Positions 1 through 7,321 of a stretch of DNA of 64,000 bases are shown piece after piece. This DNA is from DASQPR01 sp963836775 (GTDB lineage Bacteria > Actinomycetota > Actinomycetes > Mycobacteriales > Micromonosporaceae): positions 1,674,001 to 1,738,000 of the forward strand of contig CAWIKR010000003.1 in NCBI GenBank assembly GCA_963836775.1. The letters are read 5' to 3'. Each line of letters starts with the position of its first letter. Position 1 is the stretch's first letter. A program made the translations under genes and the position numbers. Below the pieces are notes generated by a model. It did no database searches. It was not told where the DNA came from and was given only the letters and a program-made list of their open reading frames with translations.

Positions 1-335
1 AGGCACTGAACACCGAGAAGTTCCGGATCCTCAATGAGATGGCGCCACGGGTGACGTTCCCGGACATGGCCGGTGCCCACCTCGGTTCCTACGAGCCGTT
101 CCGGCGCGAGTGGCGGGCGATGGAGGCCGACGACGCGGTCCGGGAGATTCGGTCCGGGCTCGGCGGGCGGTTTGTGGCGTTGAAATCCAGCAGCGCCGAA
201 TACACCATGGCCCGCATCTTTCGATTGGCATTTCTGCTGATCGCGCTTGCTATCATCGGCTTGGCGATCGCGGACTACGGGAATATCTCGGCACACCTGT
301 CGCCTTTTGGCCTAAGCACACATTCGACTAACTGA
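1..335 (+). CDS. C-terminal part of a protein with a single C-terminal membrane anchor (5' end outside window)
   Basis: The reading frame is open from base 3, so the start lies upstream of the window and only about 110 residues are visible. The soluble part contains a charged stretch (EPFRREWRAMEADD). It is followed by one hydrophobic segment (FRLAFLLIALAIIGLAIA) and a short 25-residue tail, so this looks like a tail-anchored or C-terminally anchored membrane protein. It stops 9 bases before the next gene on the same strand, which suggests one transcript and possibly a linked function. I do not recognise the family. Confidence 0.6.
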   Translation, partial: ALNTEKFRILNEMAPRVTFPDMAGAHLGSYEPFRREWRAMEADDAVREIRSGLGGRFVALKSSSAEYTMARIFRLAFLLIALAIIGLAIADYGNISAHLSPFGLSTHSTN

Positions 336-344
336 AGGATTCCC

Positions 345-746
345 GTGAGACCGCTGGTTTTCGTGATCATGCCGGTCGGTTCGGACCCGAACTACGTGTC
401 TCGCCGGTCGCGAATCGACGCGACCGTCCGTGCCCTTGGCATGGAGCCCTACTTCCCGCTCGACCATCACCGGCATGACGAGGTCTACGACCCTGCGACG
501 GTGCGGTTCGAGATGCAACGCGCATCGGTCGTCGTCGCCGACCTGACGCTCGAGCGTCCTAGTTGCTATTACGAACTCGGTGTCGCCCAGGGCGTCGGAC
601 TGCCGACGGTGATTGTGGCGGCGCAGGGCACTCCTATTCACCAGACCGCAGATCGAGACCGCGTCGCGTTCTACGCCGACCTGGACGAGCTGGGCAAGGT
701 GCTGCACAGCGAATTGCGAGCGCACGCTCCGACCCTGGTTCGCTGA
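345..746 (+). CDS. Small nucleoside 2-deoxyribosyltransferase-like / TIR-like protein
   Basis: 133 residues with a GTG start; a GAAGGA ribosome site lies about 6 bases upstream. The N-terminus (LVFVIMPVGSD) and the core (VVVADLTLERPSCYYELGVA) match the pattern of the nucleoside 2-deoxyribosyltransferase-like fold: a beta strand, an acidic ADLT turn, then YELG with the glutamate that is catalytic in deoxyribosyltransferases and TIR NAD-hydrolases. Family members either cleave N-glycosidic bonds or act as NAD-consuming effectors, and the sequence alone does not decide which. It lies directly behind a gene ending in a membrane anchor, with a strong hairpin after it, so the two form a short transcription unit. 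Confidence 0.7.
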   Translation: MRPLVFVIMPVGSDPNYVSRRSRIDATVRALGMEPYFPLDHHRHDEVYDPATVRFEMQRASVVVADLTLERPSCYYELGVAQGVGLPTVIVAAQGTPIHQTADRDRVAFYADLDELGKVLHSELRAHAPTLVR

Positions 747-759
747 CCACGCTGCGATC

Positions 760-790
760 GGCGGCCGTCCCCACTAGAGGGACGGCCGCC
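760..790 (+). terminator. Hairpin terminator after the TIR-like gene
   Basis: Perfect 12-bp stem (760-771 with 779-790, GGCGGCCGTCCC) and a 7-nt loop, 13 bases after the stop codon. There is no T-run, as is common for high-GC actinobacteria. Confidence 0.75.
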
Positions 791-876
791 GATGTGCGTA
801 AGGTACTGCGTCGTCACGTGCGCCGGTGACGTGAGAACTCGCATCGCCGGCCGATCGGCGAAAGGATCGATGCGCG

Positions 877-1866
877 ATGCGGCCCGGCCGGAGAGTGGTC
901 TTCGCGCTGCTCGGCGTCGCGCTGCTGATCGCCGCGTTCGCCCTGGCTAGGTGCGACCGGCCGGGCGCACGCCCGCCGGCCAGCCCGGTCACCGCAGCGC
1001 AGCCGGCACCGGCCGGGTTTGCCGCCTCATCATCACCATCGGCACCGGTGCCCGGGTCGCCATCGCCATCGCGATCGGTGGTGCCGAGCTCGTCGGTGTC
1101 CTCGCGGTCCCCGGGGGGATCACCGGTCACCAGCCGAAAGGGTGTCTCGGCGTGGTCGTTCGACGGTGTCGGCACCGCCCTGCGGCAGTCCGGTGCGAGC
1201 TGGTATTACACCTGGTCCACCAACCACAACGGGATCACCGCGCCGCACGGTGTCGAATTCGTGCCGATGATCTGGGGATCCGCCAGCGTCACCACCTCGG
1301 CGCTGAATCAGGCCAAATCGGCCGGCCGCGTCCTGCTCGGATTCAACGAGCCAGATCTTGCCGCCCAGTCCAACATGACCGTCGATCAGGCTCTGGATCT
1401 GTGGCCGAAACTGCAGGCGACCGGGCTTGAGCTGGGCAGCCCCGCGGTGGCCTACGGCGCCGCCGATCCGGGCAAGTGGCTCGACCGGTTCATGACCGGA
1501 ATCAGAGCCCGCGGTCTTCGGGTCGACTTCATCACCCTGCACTGGTATGGCGCCGATTTCCGGGCCGGCCCGGCGACAGCGCAGCTCAAGTCCTACCTCC
1601 AGGCCGTCTACCAGCGCTATCACAAGCCGATCTGGCTGACCGAATATGCGCTGATGTCGTTTAATAGTGGCGGCGCCAGCGTTCCGGGCCAGGCTCAGCA
1701 GGCCGCGTTCGTCACCCAGTCCACCACGATGCTGGACGGCCTGAGCTATCTGAAGCGGTACGCCTGGTTTGCACTGCCGGCCGACCCGAGCAAACCGAGC
1801 ACCGGCCTCTACCTGCCCGGTCCCAAGGCCACCCAGGTCGGACTCGCCTACCAGGCGGCCCGATAG
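877..1866 (+). CDS. Secreted or lipid-anchored GH128-type glucanase (Asl1-like)
   Basis: 329 residues. Residues 1-25 form an export signal with a cysteine after FALAR, so either a lipoprotein or a cleaved signal is possible. A Pro/Ser-rich linker runs to about residue 88, then an Asl1-like glycosyl hydrolase domain. Acid/base glutamate is seen in GFNEPD and the nucleophile glutamate in WLTEYA, with LHWYG between them as in the GH128 TIM barrel. The family hydrolyses beta-1,3-glucans, so a role outside the cell on fungal or plant glucan is likely. The ATG at 877 is chosen because AAAGGA lies 10 bases upstream; the ATG at 870 is out of frame. Confidence 0.85.
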   Translation: MRPGRRVVFALLGVALLIAAFALARCDRPGARPPASPVTAAQPAPAGFAASSSPSAPVPGSPSPSRSVVPSSSVSSRSPGGSPVTSRKGVSAWSFDGVGTALRQSGASWYYTWSTNHNGITAPHGVEFVPMIWGSASVTTSALNQAKSAGRVLLGFNEPDLAAQSNMTVDQALDLWPKLQATGLELGSPAVAYGAADPGKWLDRFMTGIRARGLRVDFITLHWYGADFRAGPATAQLKSYLQAVYQRYHKPIWLTEYALMSFNSGGASVPGQAQQAAFVTQSTTMLDGLSYLKRYAWFALPADPSKPSTGLYLPGPKATQVGLAYQAAR

Positions 1867-1869
1867 AGT
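1864..1869 (+). promoter_or_regulatory. Leaderless-type -10 box (TAGAGT)
   Basis: TAGAGT overlaps the preceding stop codon and ends 6 nt before the GTG at 1876, supporting that start. Confidence 0.45.
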
Positions 1870-1875
1870 CGCCGG

Positions 1876-2337
1876 GTGCTGGACATGCGCCCGATCGGAC
1901 GGGTCACCTCACCACGGGCTGAAGCCATCGACGACGACTGGGATTCGATCACCTCGATTATCGAGCTGGATCCCGAAGTCCTCGACGGCGATGCCACGGA
2001 AGGCCTCGCCGACTTCTCCCACGTCGAGGTGGTCTACGTCTTCGACCAGGTGGATCCGGCTCAGGTGACGACCGGTGCCCGGCACCCGCGCGGCAACACC
2101 AGCTGGCCCAAGGTCGGCATCCTGGCCCAGCGCGCCAAGAACCGGCCGAACCGGATCGGCGTCACGGTGTGCCGCCTGCTCTCCGTGGACGGTCTGCGCC
2201 TGACGGTGGCCGCGCTGGATGCCATTGACGGCACGCCGGTGCTGGACGTCAAGCCCTACATGGCCGAATTCGGTCCGCGCGGCGCGGTCCGGCAGCCGGC
2301 CTGGTCGAGCGAACTGATGAGCGGCTACTGGGGCTAG
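1876..2337 (+). CDS. TrmO/TsaA-like tRNA m6t6A37 methyltransferase family protein
   Basis: 153 residues, close to the single-domain length of the UPF0066/TrmO (YaeB, VirR) beta-barrel family. Typical segments are visible: the start RPIGRVTSP, HVEVVYVFDQ, then TGARHPRGN and KVGILAQRAKNRPNRIG, which resembles the family signature around its SAM-binding region, and finally VLDVKPYM. Family members use S-adenosylmethionine to methylate N6-threonylcarbamoyladenosine at tRNA position 37, although short actinobacterial versions are not biochemically assigned. The GTG at 1876 fits the upstream -10 box; an ATG at 1885 (MRPIGRV) is the alternative start. It ends at a hairpin shared with the convergent gene. 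Confidence 0.8.
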   Translation: MLDMRPIGRVTSPRAEAIDDDWDSITSIIELDPEVLDGDATEGLADFSHVEVVYVFDQVDPAQVTTGARHPRGNTSWPKVGILAQRAKNRPNRIGVTVCRLLSVDGLRLTVAALDAIDGTPVLDVKPYMAEFGPRGAVRQPAWSSELMSGYWG

Positions 2338-2404
2338 GCGTGTTTCGAAGTCCGGTTCGTGGCCTAGGCCCCGCCGCAGCCGACCGGCCGCTTTGAAACA
2401 CGCC
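2337..2404. terminator. Bidirectional terminator between convergent genes
   Basis: Inverted repeat GGCGTGTTTCGAAG (2337-2350) with its complement at 2391-2404, one mismatch in 14. It overlaps the stop region of the TrmO-like gene and lies 8 bases from the end of the minus-strand gene. Confidence 0.6.
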
Positions 2405-2411
2405 CTCAGGC

Positions 2412-3785
2412 TCAGACCCGCGCCCGCTCCTCAGCCGTGCGCTGGCCGTAGACGTAACCGCCGGCGATCATCCGCTCCGCCTCGTTGAGCTGCAAATGGT
2501 CGAAGAGGTCGGCGATCAGCTGCTGATCGGATCGCTGGTCGTCGGGCATCTGGATGGCCAGGAGACCCTCCCGGACCCGCCGCCGCAACGAGATCTGATC
2601 GACCGAGGGCTCGTCGTCCCACAGGCTGTCGGTCTCCAGCAGCGGCTCCGGTTCCGGCTCCGGCTCGCGCGGTGCCGGCGTCCGCGAGCTCGGCAGCCGA
2701 CGCTCCAGCTCGCCCCGGATCTCGCCGCTGATCAGGCCGCGGCCGCGTCGCCGAGGTGCCGCTTCCGAGTCCGGTTCGCGCATCGGCGGATCGCTGAACA
2801 TGGCAGAAGCATGCCCATTGTGGCCGTTGGTGCCGTTGCGGCCGGCGCCGTTGGCTCCGTTGTGCGGGGTCAGCCCGTGGAGAGTCGACTCCAGCTCACG
2901 GCTGTGTGCCTCGGCGGCCTCCAGCGCTCGCTCCTGAGCCTTGCGCGCCTTGCGGTCCAGTGGCCGCAGCGTGCCGTTCGGCGCCAGCCGCTCGGGCGCG
3001 AGATCGGCGGCGATCAGGGCGGTTAGGCCGTCGTAGTCGGCGTTGTCGGCCAGGCGCGCGGCGATCTCGTCAAGGTCGTAGACCGCGATCGCGATGTCGG
3101 CGGTCTTCGGATCGACGGCCGACTTGATCTTCCGGTGCAGCACCTTCGAGATCGCGGCCTGACGTCGCTCCCGCCGGATCTCGGCTCGAGCCGAGGCCAG
3201 CGAGTCGTAGAGACCGAGACGCGGATCGGCCTTGGCCAGGGCGCGCGCCCGGACGGTGAGCCACGGATGCCGAAGCCAGTGCCCGACGACTTCGTAGGCC
3301 GGCGTGGTCGGCGGCAGGTCGCCCTTGACCCGCAACCGGTCCCGGCGCTGATTTTCGGTGTGCATCAGCCACACTAGATAACCCAGCGCGGACATGCCGG
3401 CGAAGAAGCCGCCGAGCAGGTGGTTGTCGTGCGCGAGCCAGTTGAAGGTGACCGCGGACGCGGCGATCGCCACCGACAGCAGGCGCGACGCGACCGCGCG
3501 CTCGCCGAGCCGGCGCCGGACATCGGCATTGGCGAGCACCACGATGCCGCCGAGCTCGAGCGCGGCAACCGCCGGGATGGCGGCGGCCAGCGGAATGCCG
3601 AGCGCCTCGACCGCACCGGAGACCTGTCCGGCGAGCGCGACCAGCAGGACTACGAGATAGAAGCCTTGCCGGACCACCGACGTGCGCCGGACCAGCTTGG
3701 CCAGGTCGGCATCGAGCTCGCCCTCGCCGATCGGCAGGTCCGAGCGCCGGGTGGTGGGGGATGGCCAGGGCGCGGGCGCGGTCAT
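2412..3785 (-). CDS. DUF2637/SpdB-like membrane protein
   Basis: 457 residues. After a short acidic N-terminus come four hydrophobic segments (about residues 40-145), including LVVLLVALAGQVSGAV and SAVTFNWLAHDN. This arrangement is typical of DUF2637, which includes SpdB spread proteins of actinomycete conjugative plasmids. The C-terminal 300 residues are soluble, with a charged helical region (PLDRKARKAQERALEAAEAH), an Asn/Gly-rich linker and an acidic Pro-Glu run (EPEPEPEP). Its ATG overlaps the stop of the upstream ribbon-helix-helix gene by 4 bases, so the two are translationally coupled. The pair resembles a transfer module of an integrative element or its remnant. No integrase or traB is seen nearby. 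Confidence 0.65.
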   Translation of the reverse strand: MTAPAPWPSPTTRRSDLPIGEGELDADLAKLVRRTSVVRQGFYLVVLLVALAGQVSGAVEALGIPLAAAIPAVAALELGGIVVLANADVRRRLGERAVASRLLSVAIAASAVTFNWLAHDNHLLGGFFAGMSALGYLVWLMHTENQRRDRLRVKGDLPPTTPAYEVVGHWLRHPWLTVRARALAKADPRLGLYDSLASARAEIRRERRQAAISKVLHRKIKSAVDPKTADIAIAVYDLDEIAARLADNADYDGLTALIAADLAPERLAPNGTLRPLDRKARKAQERALEAAEAHSRELESTLHGLTPHNGANGAGRNGTNGHNGHASAMFSDPPMREPDSEAAPRRRGRGLISGEIRGELERRLPSSRTPAPREPEPEPEPLLETDSLWDDEPSVDQISLRRRVREGLLAIQMPDDQRSDQQLIADLFDHLQLNEAERMIAGGYVYGQRTAEERARV

Positions 3786-4006
3786 GACGACACCTCAGCC
3801 GCCGGGCCGGGACGATAACCCCGGGCCGCCAGGAACTCGGTCAGCGCCAGCTCGACGCAGTCCTGCACCGTGGTCTCCTGGTCCCGAACGAACCGCTGCA
3901 ACAACTGCTCCACCTCAACACGCACACGGGCGTTCACCTGCACCCGCTCCCATCTGGACCGCTTTGCAGGCATCGCCAGCATCGGCAGATTGCCAGTCTC
4001 CGTCAT
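3782..4006 (-). CDS. Ribbon-helix-helix DNA-binding protein, probable autoregulator
   Basis: 74 residues. The core reads RVQVNARVRVEVEQLLQRF, a beta strand followed by two helices, and continues VQDCVELALTEFLAARG as in CopG/Arc-type ribbon-helix-helix repressors, usually 45-90 residues long. The start is the ATG at 4006. Directly upstream are three GCTAGC palindromes with exactly 12-bp periodicity, a layout typical of an operator bound by cooperating RHH dimers. It overlaps the downstream SpdB-like gene by ATGA. The family assignment is by pattern only. Confidence 0.7.
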   Translation of the reverse strand: MTETGNLPMLAMPAKRSRWERVQVNARVRVEVEQLLQRFVRDQETTVQDCVELALTEFLAARGYRPGPAAEVSS

Positions 4007-4017
4007 CGCCCACCTTT

Positions 4018-4047
4018 GCTAGCTCGAGTGCTAGCGGGCAGGCTAGC
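4018..4047. promoter_or_regulatory. Triple GCTAGC operator with 12-bp spacing
   Basis: GCTAGC occurs at 4018-4023, 4030-4035 and 4042-4047, an exact 12-bp start-to-start period. The whole site is symmetric about the middle copy (TTTGCTAGC on the left, GCTAGCAAG on the right). It begins 11 bases upstream of the RHH start codon, so it is probably its autoregulatory operator. Confidence 0.65.
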
Positions 4048-4058
4048 AAGACCGGAAG

Positions 4059-4087
4059 CGACACGCCGAAACCGAAACGGCGTGTCG
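4059..4087. terminator. Hairpin downstream of the methyltransferase fusion
   Basis: CGACACGCCG (4059-4068) pairs perfectly with 4078-4087, loop of 9. It is 36 bases beyond the stop of the minus-strand gene and upstream of the RHH operator, so it separates the two units. A second hairpin (ACGTGCC, 4103-4109 with 4117-4123) touches the stop codon. Confidence 0.6.
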
Positions 4088-4122
4088 TATGGATGTTCGA
4101 ATACGTGCCGATCTATGGCACG

Positions 4123-5232
4123 TTACTGGACATCGACGGGTCGTGTGAACTCACCCAGCCAGCGTGGGGTGTCATCCGCGCTCGGGTCCGGGACCTGCGA
4201 AATTCTTGACACCACCAGGCCGCCGGTGGCGTACGCGCTAATCTCCGCCACTGTCAGTGGCCACGGTGGACCCTGCACTTCGGTGTCCTCGTCCCGGGCG
4301 GCCGCCACCGCGACCAGCCGGCCGCCGGGTGCCACCAGCGACGCCACCGCTTCGATCGCGGTCGCTCGCGGCGGGTCCGGAAGTGCCTGCACGGTGAAGA
4401 CGTCCACGACCACGTCGAAGGTGCCGCGCCACTCGGCCGGCAGGTGTAGCAGATCGGCCTGGTGATAGTCGACGGTGCTGTCCGGGAACCGGCCCCGCGC
4501 CAGCCGGATAGCGGCGTCGGAGATGTCGAACGCGGTGGTGGCGAAGCCCAGCCGGGACATGAATTCGGCGTCCGCGCCGAGCCCGCTCCCGACCACGATG
4601 GCGCGCTGCCCGGAACCGGCCAGTCCGTGGTCGAAGACCCAGCCGGCGAGCAGCGGATGCGGCTCGGTGCGATTCCACGGCATGGTGACCGATCCGGCCT
4701 CGGCCTGCGCGTAGAGGCGGTCGAACCAGCTAGTCGGGCTGCCGTCCTGATAGGAGACTCGGGCCAGGCGATCGGCCTGCTGAGGCCAGCCGCCGGCGGT
4801 GTGTTTCAGAATCGGCACCGCCAGGTCCAGCGACACCGGCCGGGAGTTCTCGTCGTGCAGCACCAGCGGCGTCGATCCGAGGTCGCCGGCGAGGCCGGGC
4901 AGAGGCGGCGCGTCCACCAGAGTCAAGGTCGCGACCCGATCCGGGTGCGCGAGGGCGACCTGTTGCGCGATCGCCCCGCCGAGTCCGGCGCCGACCAGGT
5001 GGGCCGCGCCGATGCCGAGCGAATCGAGCGTCGACACGGCATCCTCGGCCAGATCCGGCACTCGGTCCGGGCGGGGTTCGGCGACCAGATGCTCGTAACA
5101 GACCACGAAGCGGCGGCCCTCGGCCAGGCGCCGGCAGAATTCCGGCTGCCACCAGTCGGTGGCCGCGCCCGGGCCGGGGATCAGAACGATCGGCGGATCG
5201 ACGGGATCTCCCACGGTGCTCGTCACATCCAA
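4123..5232 (-). CDS. Fusion of a degenerate alpha/beta-hydrolase domain and a class I SAM methyltransferase
   Basis: 369 residues. Residues 1-170 follow the alpha/beta-hydrolase pattern (VLIPGPGAATDWW, then HLVGAGLGGAIAQQVAL at the nucleophile elbow). The usual G-x-S-x-G serine is replaced by glycine (GAGLGG) and the HG oxyanion motif reads PG, so this half is probably not catalytic. Residues about 185-369 form a Rossmann methyltransferase: motif I VVGSGLGADAEF, acidic ribose-binding AFDIS, and DLLHLPAEWRGTFDVVVD, close to the thiopurine-methyltransferase-like group. Such fusions are known in actinobacteria. The substrate is unknown. The start is TTG at 5232; a GTG at 5226 is possible. Confidence 0.75.
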   Translation of the reverse strand: MDVTSTVGDPVDPPIVLIPGPGAATDWWQPEFCRRLAEGRRFVVCYEHLVAEPRPDRVPDLAEDAVSTLDSLGIGAAHLVGAGLGGAIAQQVALAHPDRVATLTLVDAPPLPGLAGDLGSTPLVLHDENSRPVSLDLAVPILKHTAGGWPQQADRLARVSYQDGSPTSWFDRLYAQAEAGSVTMPWNRTEPHPLLAGWVFDHGLAGSGQRAIVVGSGLGADAEFMSRLGFATTAFDISDAAIRLARGRFPDSTVDYHQADLLHLPAEWRGTFDVVVDVFTVQALPDPPRATAIEAVASLVAPGGRLVAVAAARDEDTEVQGPPWPLTVAEISAYATGGLVVSRISQVPDPSADDTPRWLGEFTRPVDVQ

Positions 5233-5323
5233 CGATTCTTCCCAACGCGCTTCCAGAGCGCACGCCGGATGGGATCAAGTGCACCAAATACCCGGATCTG
5301 CCCGGAACAAAATCCCACAGATT

Positions 5324-5403
5324 CACCGGTACGCCGCGGACCCGGCCCGAAGACGCCGGCGCCGGTCCGCACCGGTACACCGCCGGTCCCCACCGGTACA
5401 CCG
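5324..5403 (+). repeat. CACCGGTACRCCG repeats
   Basis: Three copies of CACCGGTACRCCG at 5324, 5370 and 5391; the last two are in tandem at 21 bp. They lie in the 222-base gap between the methyltransferase fusion and the PLP enzyme. No gene is seen in this gap. Confidence 0.5.
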
Positions 5404-5454
5404 ATGGTCCGGCACCGGCCCCCCGTTGGCCGCGCCGGCTCATCCGCCCAGGGT

Positions 5455-6618
5455 TCAGGCCGCCAGTGCGCCCGCCAGGTCGGTCCAGAGGTCGTCGGCG
5501 TCCTCCAGTCCGACGGACAGGCGCAGCAACGCGGCCACCGGCTTCGCATCCGACGTCACCGGACGATGGGTGAGGGAGGCCGGATGCTGGATCAGCGTGT
5601 CGACCCCGCCGAGCGACACCGCGTGGGTGATCAGCCCGCACCCGGCGGCGACCCGGGCCGCGGCATCGATGCCGCCGTTCACCTCAAACGCCAGGATGGT
5701 GCCAGGCCCGGACATCTGCCGGCCGACCAGACCCGCGCTGTCACATTCGGCCAGGCCGGGGTAGTGCACCGCGGTCACGGCCGGATGGGTGAGGAGCCGA
5801 TCGGCGAGCTTGCCGGCGGATTGCTGGGCCGCGGCGACGCGTACCGGCAGGGTTTGCAAGCCCCGGTGCAACAGGTAGGCGCCGAGCGGATGCAGGACCG
5901 CTCCGGTGATCGCGCGGACCGGACGCAGCCGTGCCGCCCACTCGGCGGAGCAGGCGATCACACCCGCGACCACGTCGCCATGGCCGCCCAGAAACTTGGT
6001 CGCCGAGTGCAGCACCAGGTCGGCGCCGAAGTCTGCGGGCTGCTGCAACACCGGCGTCGCGAACGTGTTGTCGACCAGCAACGGCACGCCGGCACACTGC
6101 CGCCGGATCGCCGCGAGGTCGCGCAGCCGAAGATCCGGGTTGGCCGGCGTCTCCACCACCACCAGGCCGGTGTCCGGCCGCAGCGCCGCGGCGATCTCGT
6201 CCGGTGTGGTCCAGGTGACGGTGGTGCCGAGCAGGCCGCTGGCCAGCAGGTGGTCGGAGCCACCGTAGATCGGGCGGACCGCGACCACGTGCCGGTTGCC
6301 GTCGGCGCCCGCGGCCAGCAGCGCGGCGGTGAACGCGGCCATGCCGGACGCGAACCCGACCGCCGCGTCGGTGTTCTCAAGCTCGGCGAGCGCATCCTCG
6401 AACCGGGCCACGGTCGGGTTCCACAACCGCTGATAGACCATGCTGCCGTCGGCCGGCGGCCGGTCGCCGCCGGCGAGCGCGTCGTAAGAAGCGCCGCCCC
6501 GATCCAGGTCCGGCAGTGGGTAGGTGGTCGACAAGTCGATCGGCGGCACATGCACACCCAGATCGGCGAGGTCGTGACGGCCGGCGTGGACAGCGCGAGT
6601 ATGAACGTCGATGGTCAT
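5455..6618 (-). CDS. Cys/Met-metabolism PLP-dependent enzyme (gamma-lyase/cystathionine gamma-synthase type)
   Basis: 387 residues, the usual length of the family. The N-terminus carries THAVHAG-like RAVHAGRHD and the beta-lyase substrate loop SMVYQRLWNPTV. The PLP lysine is in LVLHSATKFLGGHGDVVAG, and the PLP phosphate site is GFASGMAAFTAALLAAG. Members eliminate or replace the gamma or beta substituent of cystathionine, homoserine esters or methionine in the cytosol. The divergent Lrp/AsnC regulator 110 bases away suggests an amino-acid-induced catabolic gamma-lyase, such as methionine gamma-lyase, rather than a biosynthetic enzyme. This is an inference from context. Confidence 0.85.
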   Translation of the reverse strand: MTIDVHTRAVHAGRHDLADLGVHVPPIDLSTTYPLPDLDRGGASYDALAGGDRPPADGSMVYQRLWNPTVARFEDALAELENTDAAVGFASGMAAFTAALLAAGADGNRHVVAVRPIYGGSDHLLASGLLGTTVTWTTPDEIAAALRPDTGLVVVETPANPDLRLRDLAAIRRQCAGVPLLVDNTFATPVLQQPADFGADLVLHSATKFLGGHGDVVAGVIACSAEWAARLRPVRAITGAVLHPLGAYLLHRGLQTLPVRVAAAQQSAGKLADRLLTHPAVTAVHYPGLAECDSAGLVGRQMSGPGTILAFEVNGGIDAAARVAAGCGLITHAVSLGGVDTLIQHPASLTHRPVTSDAKPVAALLRLSVGLEDADDLWTDLAGALAA

Positions 6619-6623
6619 GCCGG

Positions 6624-6713
6624 TATCGTGAATATGCTGCTGAAGCAGGGCAAGAGTTCCGAATATCGTGCGTCACACCCGGCTTCGACATGCCGATCAT
6701 GCGGATCTAGGTT
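6624..6713. promoter_or_regulatory. Divergent promoter region with AT-rich repeats, probable Lrp site
   Basis: For the plus-strand regulator: TTCGACA (6684-6690), 17-bp spacer, TAGGTT (6708-6713). Short AT-rich direct repeats TATCGTG (6624) and GAATATCGTG (6661) are unusual in this GC-rich sequence and are candidate Lrp-binding sites. Confidence 0.45.
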
Positions 6714-6727
6714 CGGGAGAGCGGGGC

Positions 6728-7234
6728 ATGGTGAAGGATCTGCGTACGCCCGGACCGGCGCCGCGCCCGCTGCCGACCGGACTGGACGACATCGATCTGC
6801 GGTTGCTGGAGCTGCTCGCCGCCGACGGGCGGATGACCAACGCGGCCCTCGCCGACGCGGTCGGCATCGCACCGTCGACCTGCCTGGCCCGGGTTCGCGC
6901 GCTTCGCGACCGAGGCGCCATCCGGGGCATCCACGCCGACGTCGACCTGTCCCAGCTCGGGCGGCCGCTGCAGGCGATGGTCTCGGTCCGGCTCGCGGCC
7001 CACACCCGGGAGCAGATCGACGCGTTCCGGTCGGCGGCGCCGGCGATGCCCGGCGTGCTGGCGGTCTTTCATGTCACCGGCTCGGTCGACTATCTGCTGC
7101 ACGTTGCCGCCGCCGACTCCGACGCGCTGCGCAACTTCGTGCTGGACCACCTGGTCAGCCGACCCGAGGTGGCGCACGCGGAGACGAGCCTGATTTTCGA
7201 GTATGTCCGAGGCGCGGCGCCGCTTGCCGGCTGA
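6728..7234 (+). CDS. Lrp/AsnC-family transcriptional regulator
   Basis: 168 residues. An AsnC-type winged helix-turn-helix covers residues 20-75 (LDDIDLRLLELLAADGRM, then ALADAVGIAPSTCLARVRAL). A RAM ligand-binding domain follows (VDYLLHVAAADSDALRNFV). The start at 6728 has GGGAG 8 bases upstream and a good promoter before it. The gene is divergent from the PLP gamma-lyase gene, the classic layout in which an amino-acid-sensing Lrp protein controls its neighbour and itself. Confidence 0.88.
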   Translation: MVKDLRTPGPAPRPLPTGLDDIDLRLLELLAADGRMTNAALADAVGIAPSTCLARVRALRDRGAIRGIHADVDLSQLGRPLQAMVSVRLAAHTREQIDAFRSAAPAMPGVLAVFHVTGSVDYLLHVAAADSDALRNFVLDHLVSRPEVAHAETSLIFEYVRGAAPLAG

Positions 7235-7308
7235 GGTATGGGAGTGGGCTGCGAGCTTGACGTGTGGGACTAAGCCGAGCAGCCCGTCGGCGGGTCGACG
7301 CGCCGACG

Positions 7309-7314
7309 TAGCGT
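7309..7314 (+). promoter_or_regulatory. Leaderless-type -10 box (TAGCGT)
   Basis: TAGCGT ends 7 nt before the ATG at 7322, and no ribosome site is visible. Confidence 0.45.
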
Positions 7315-7321
7315 GGTCGCC

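Noticed and set aside
4462..7260. Long plus-strand open frame of 932 codons
   Set aside because: It is antisense to three well-supported genes, is rich in Arg, Gly and Gln, and matches no family; a typical high-GC shadow.
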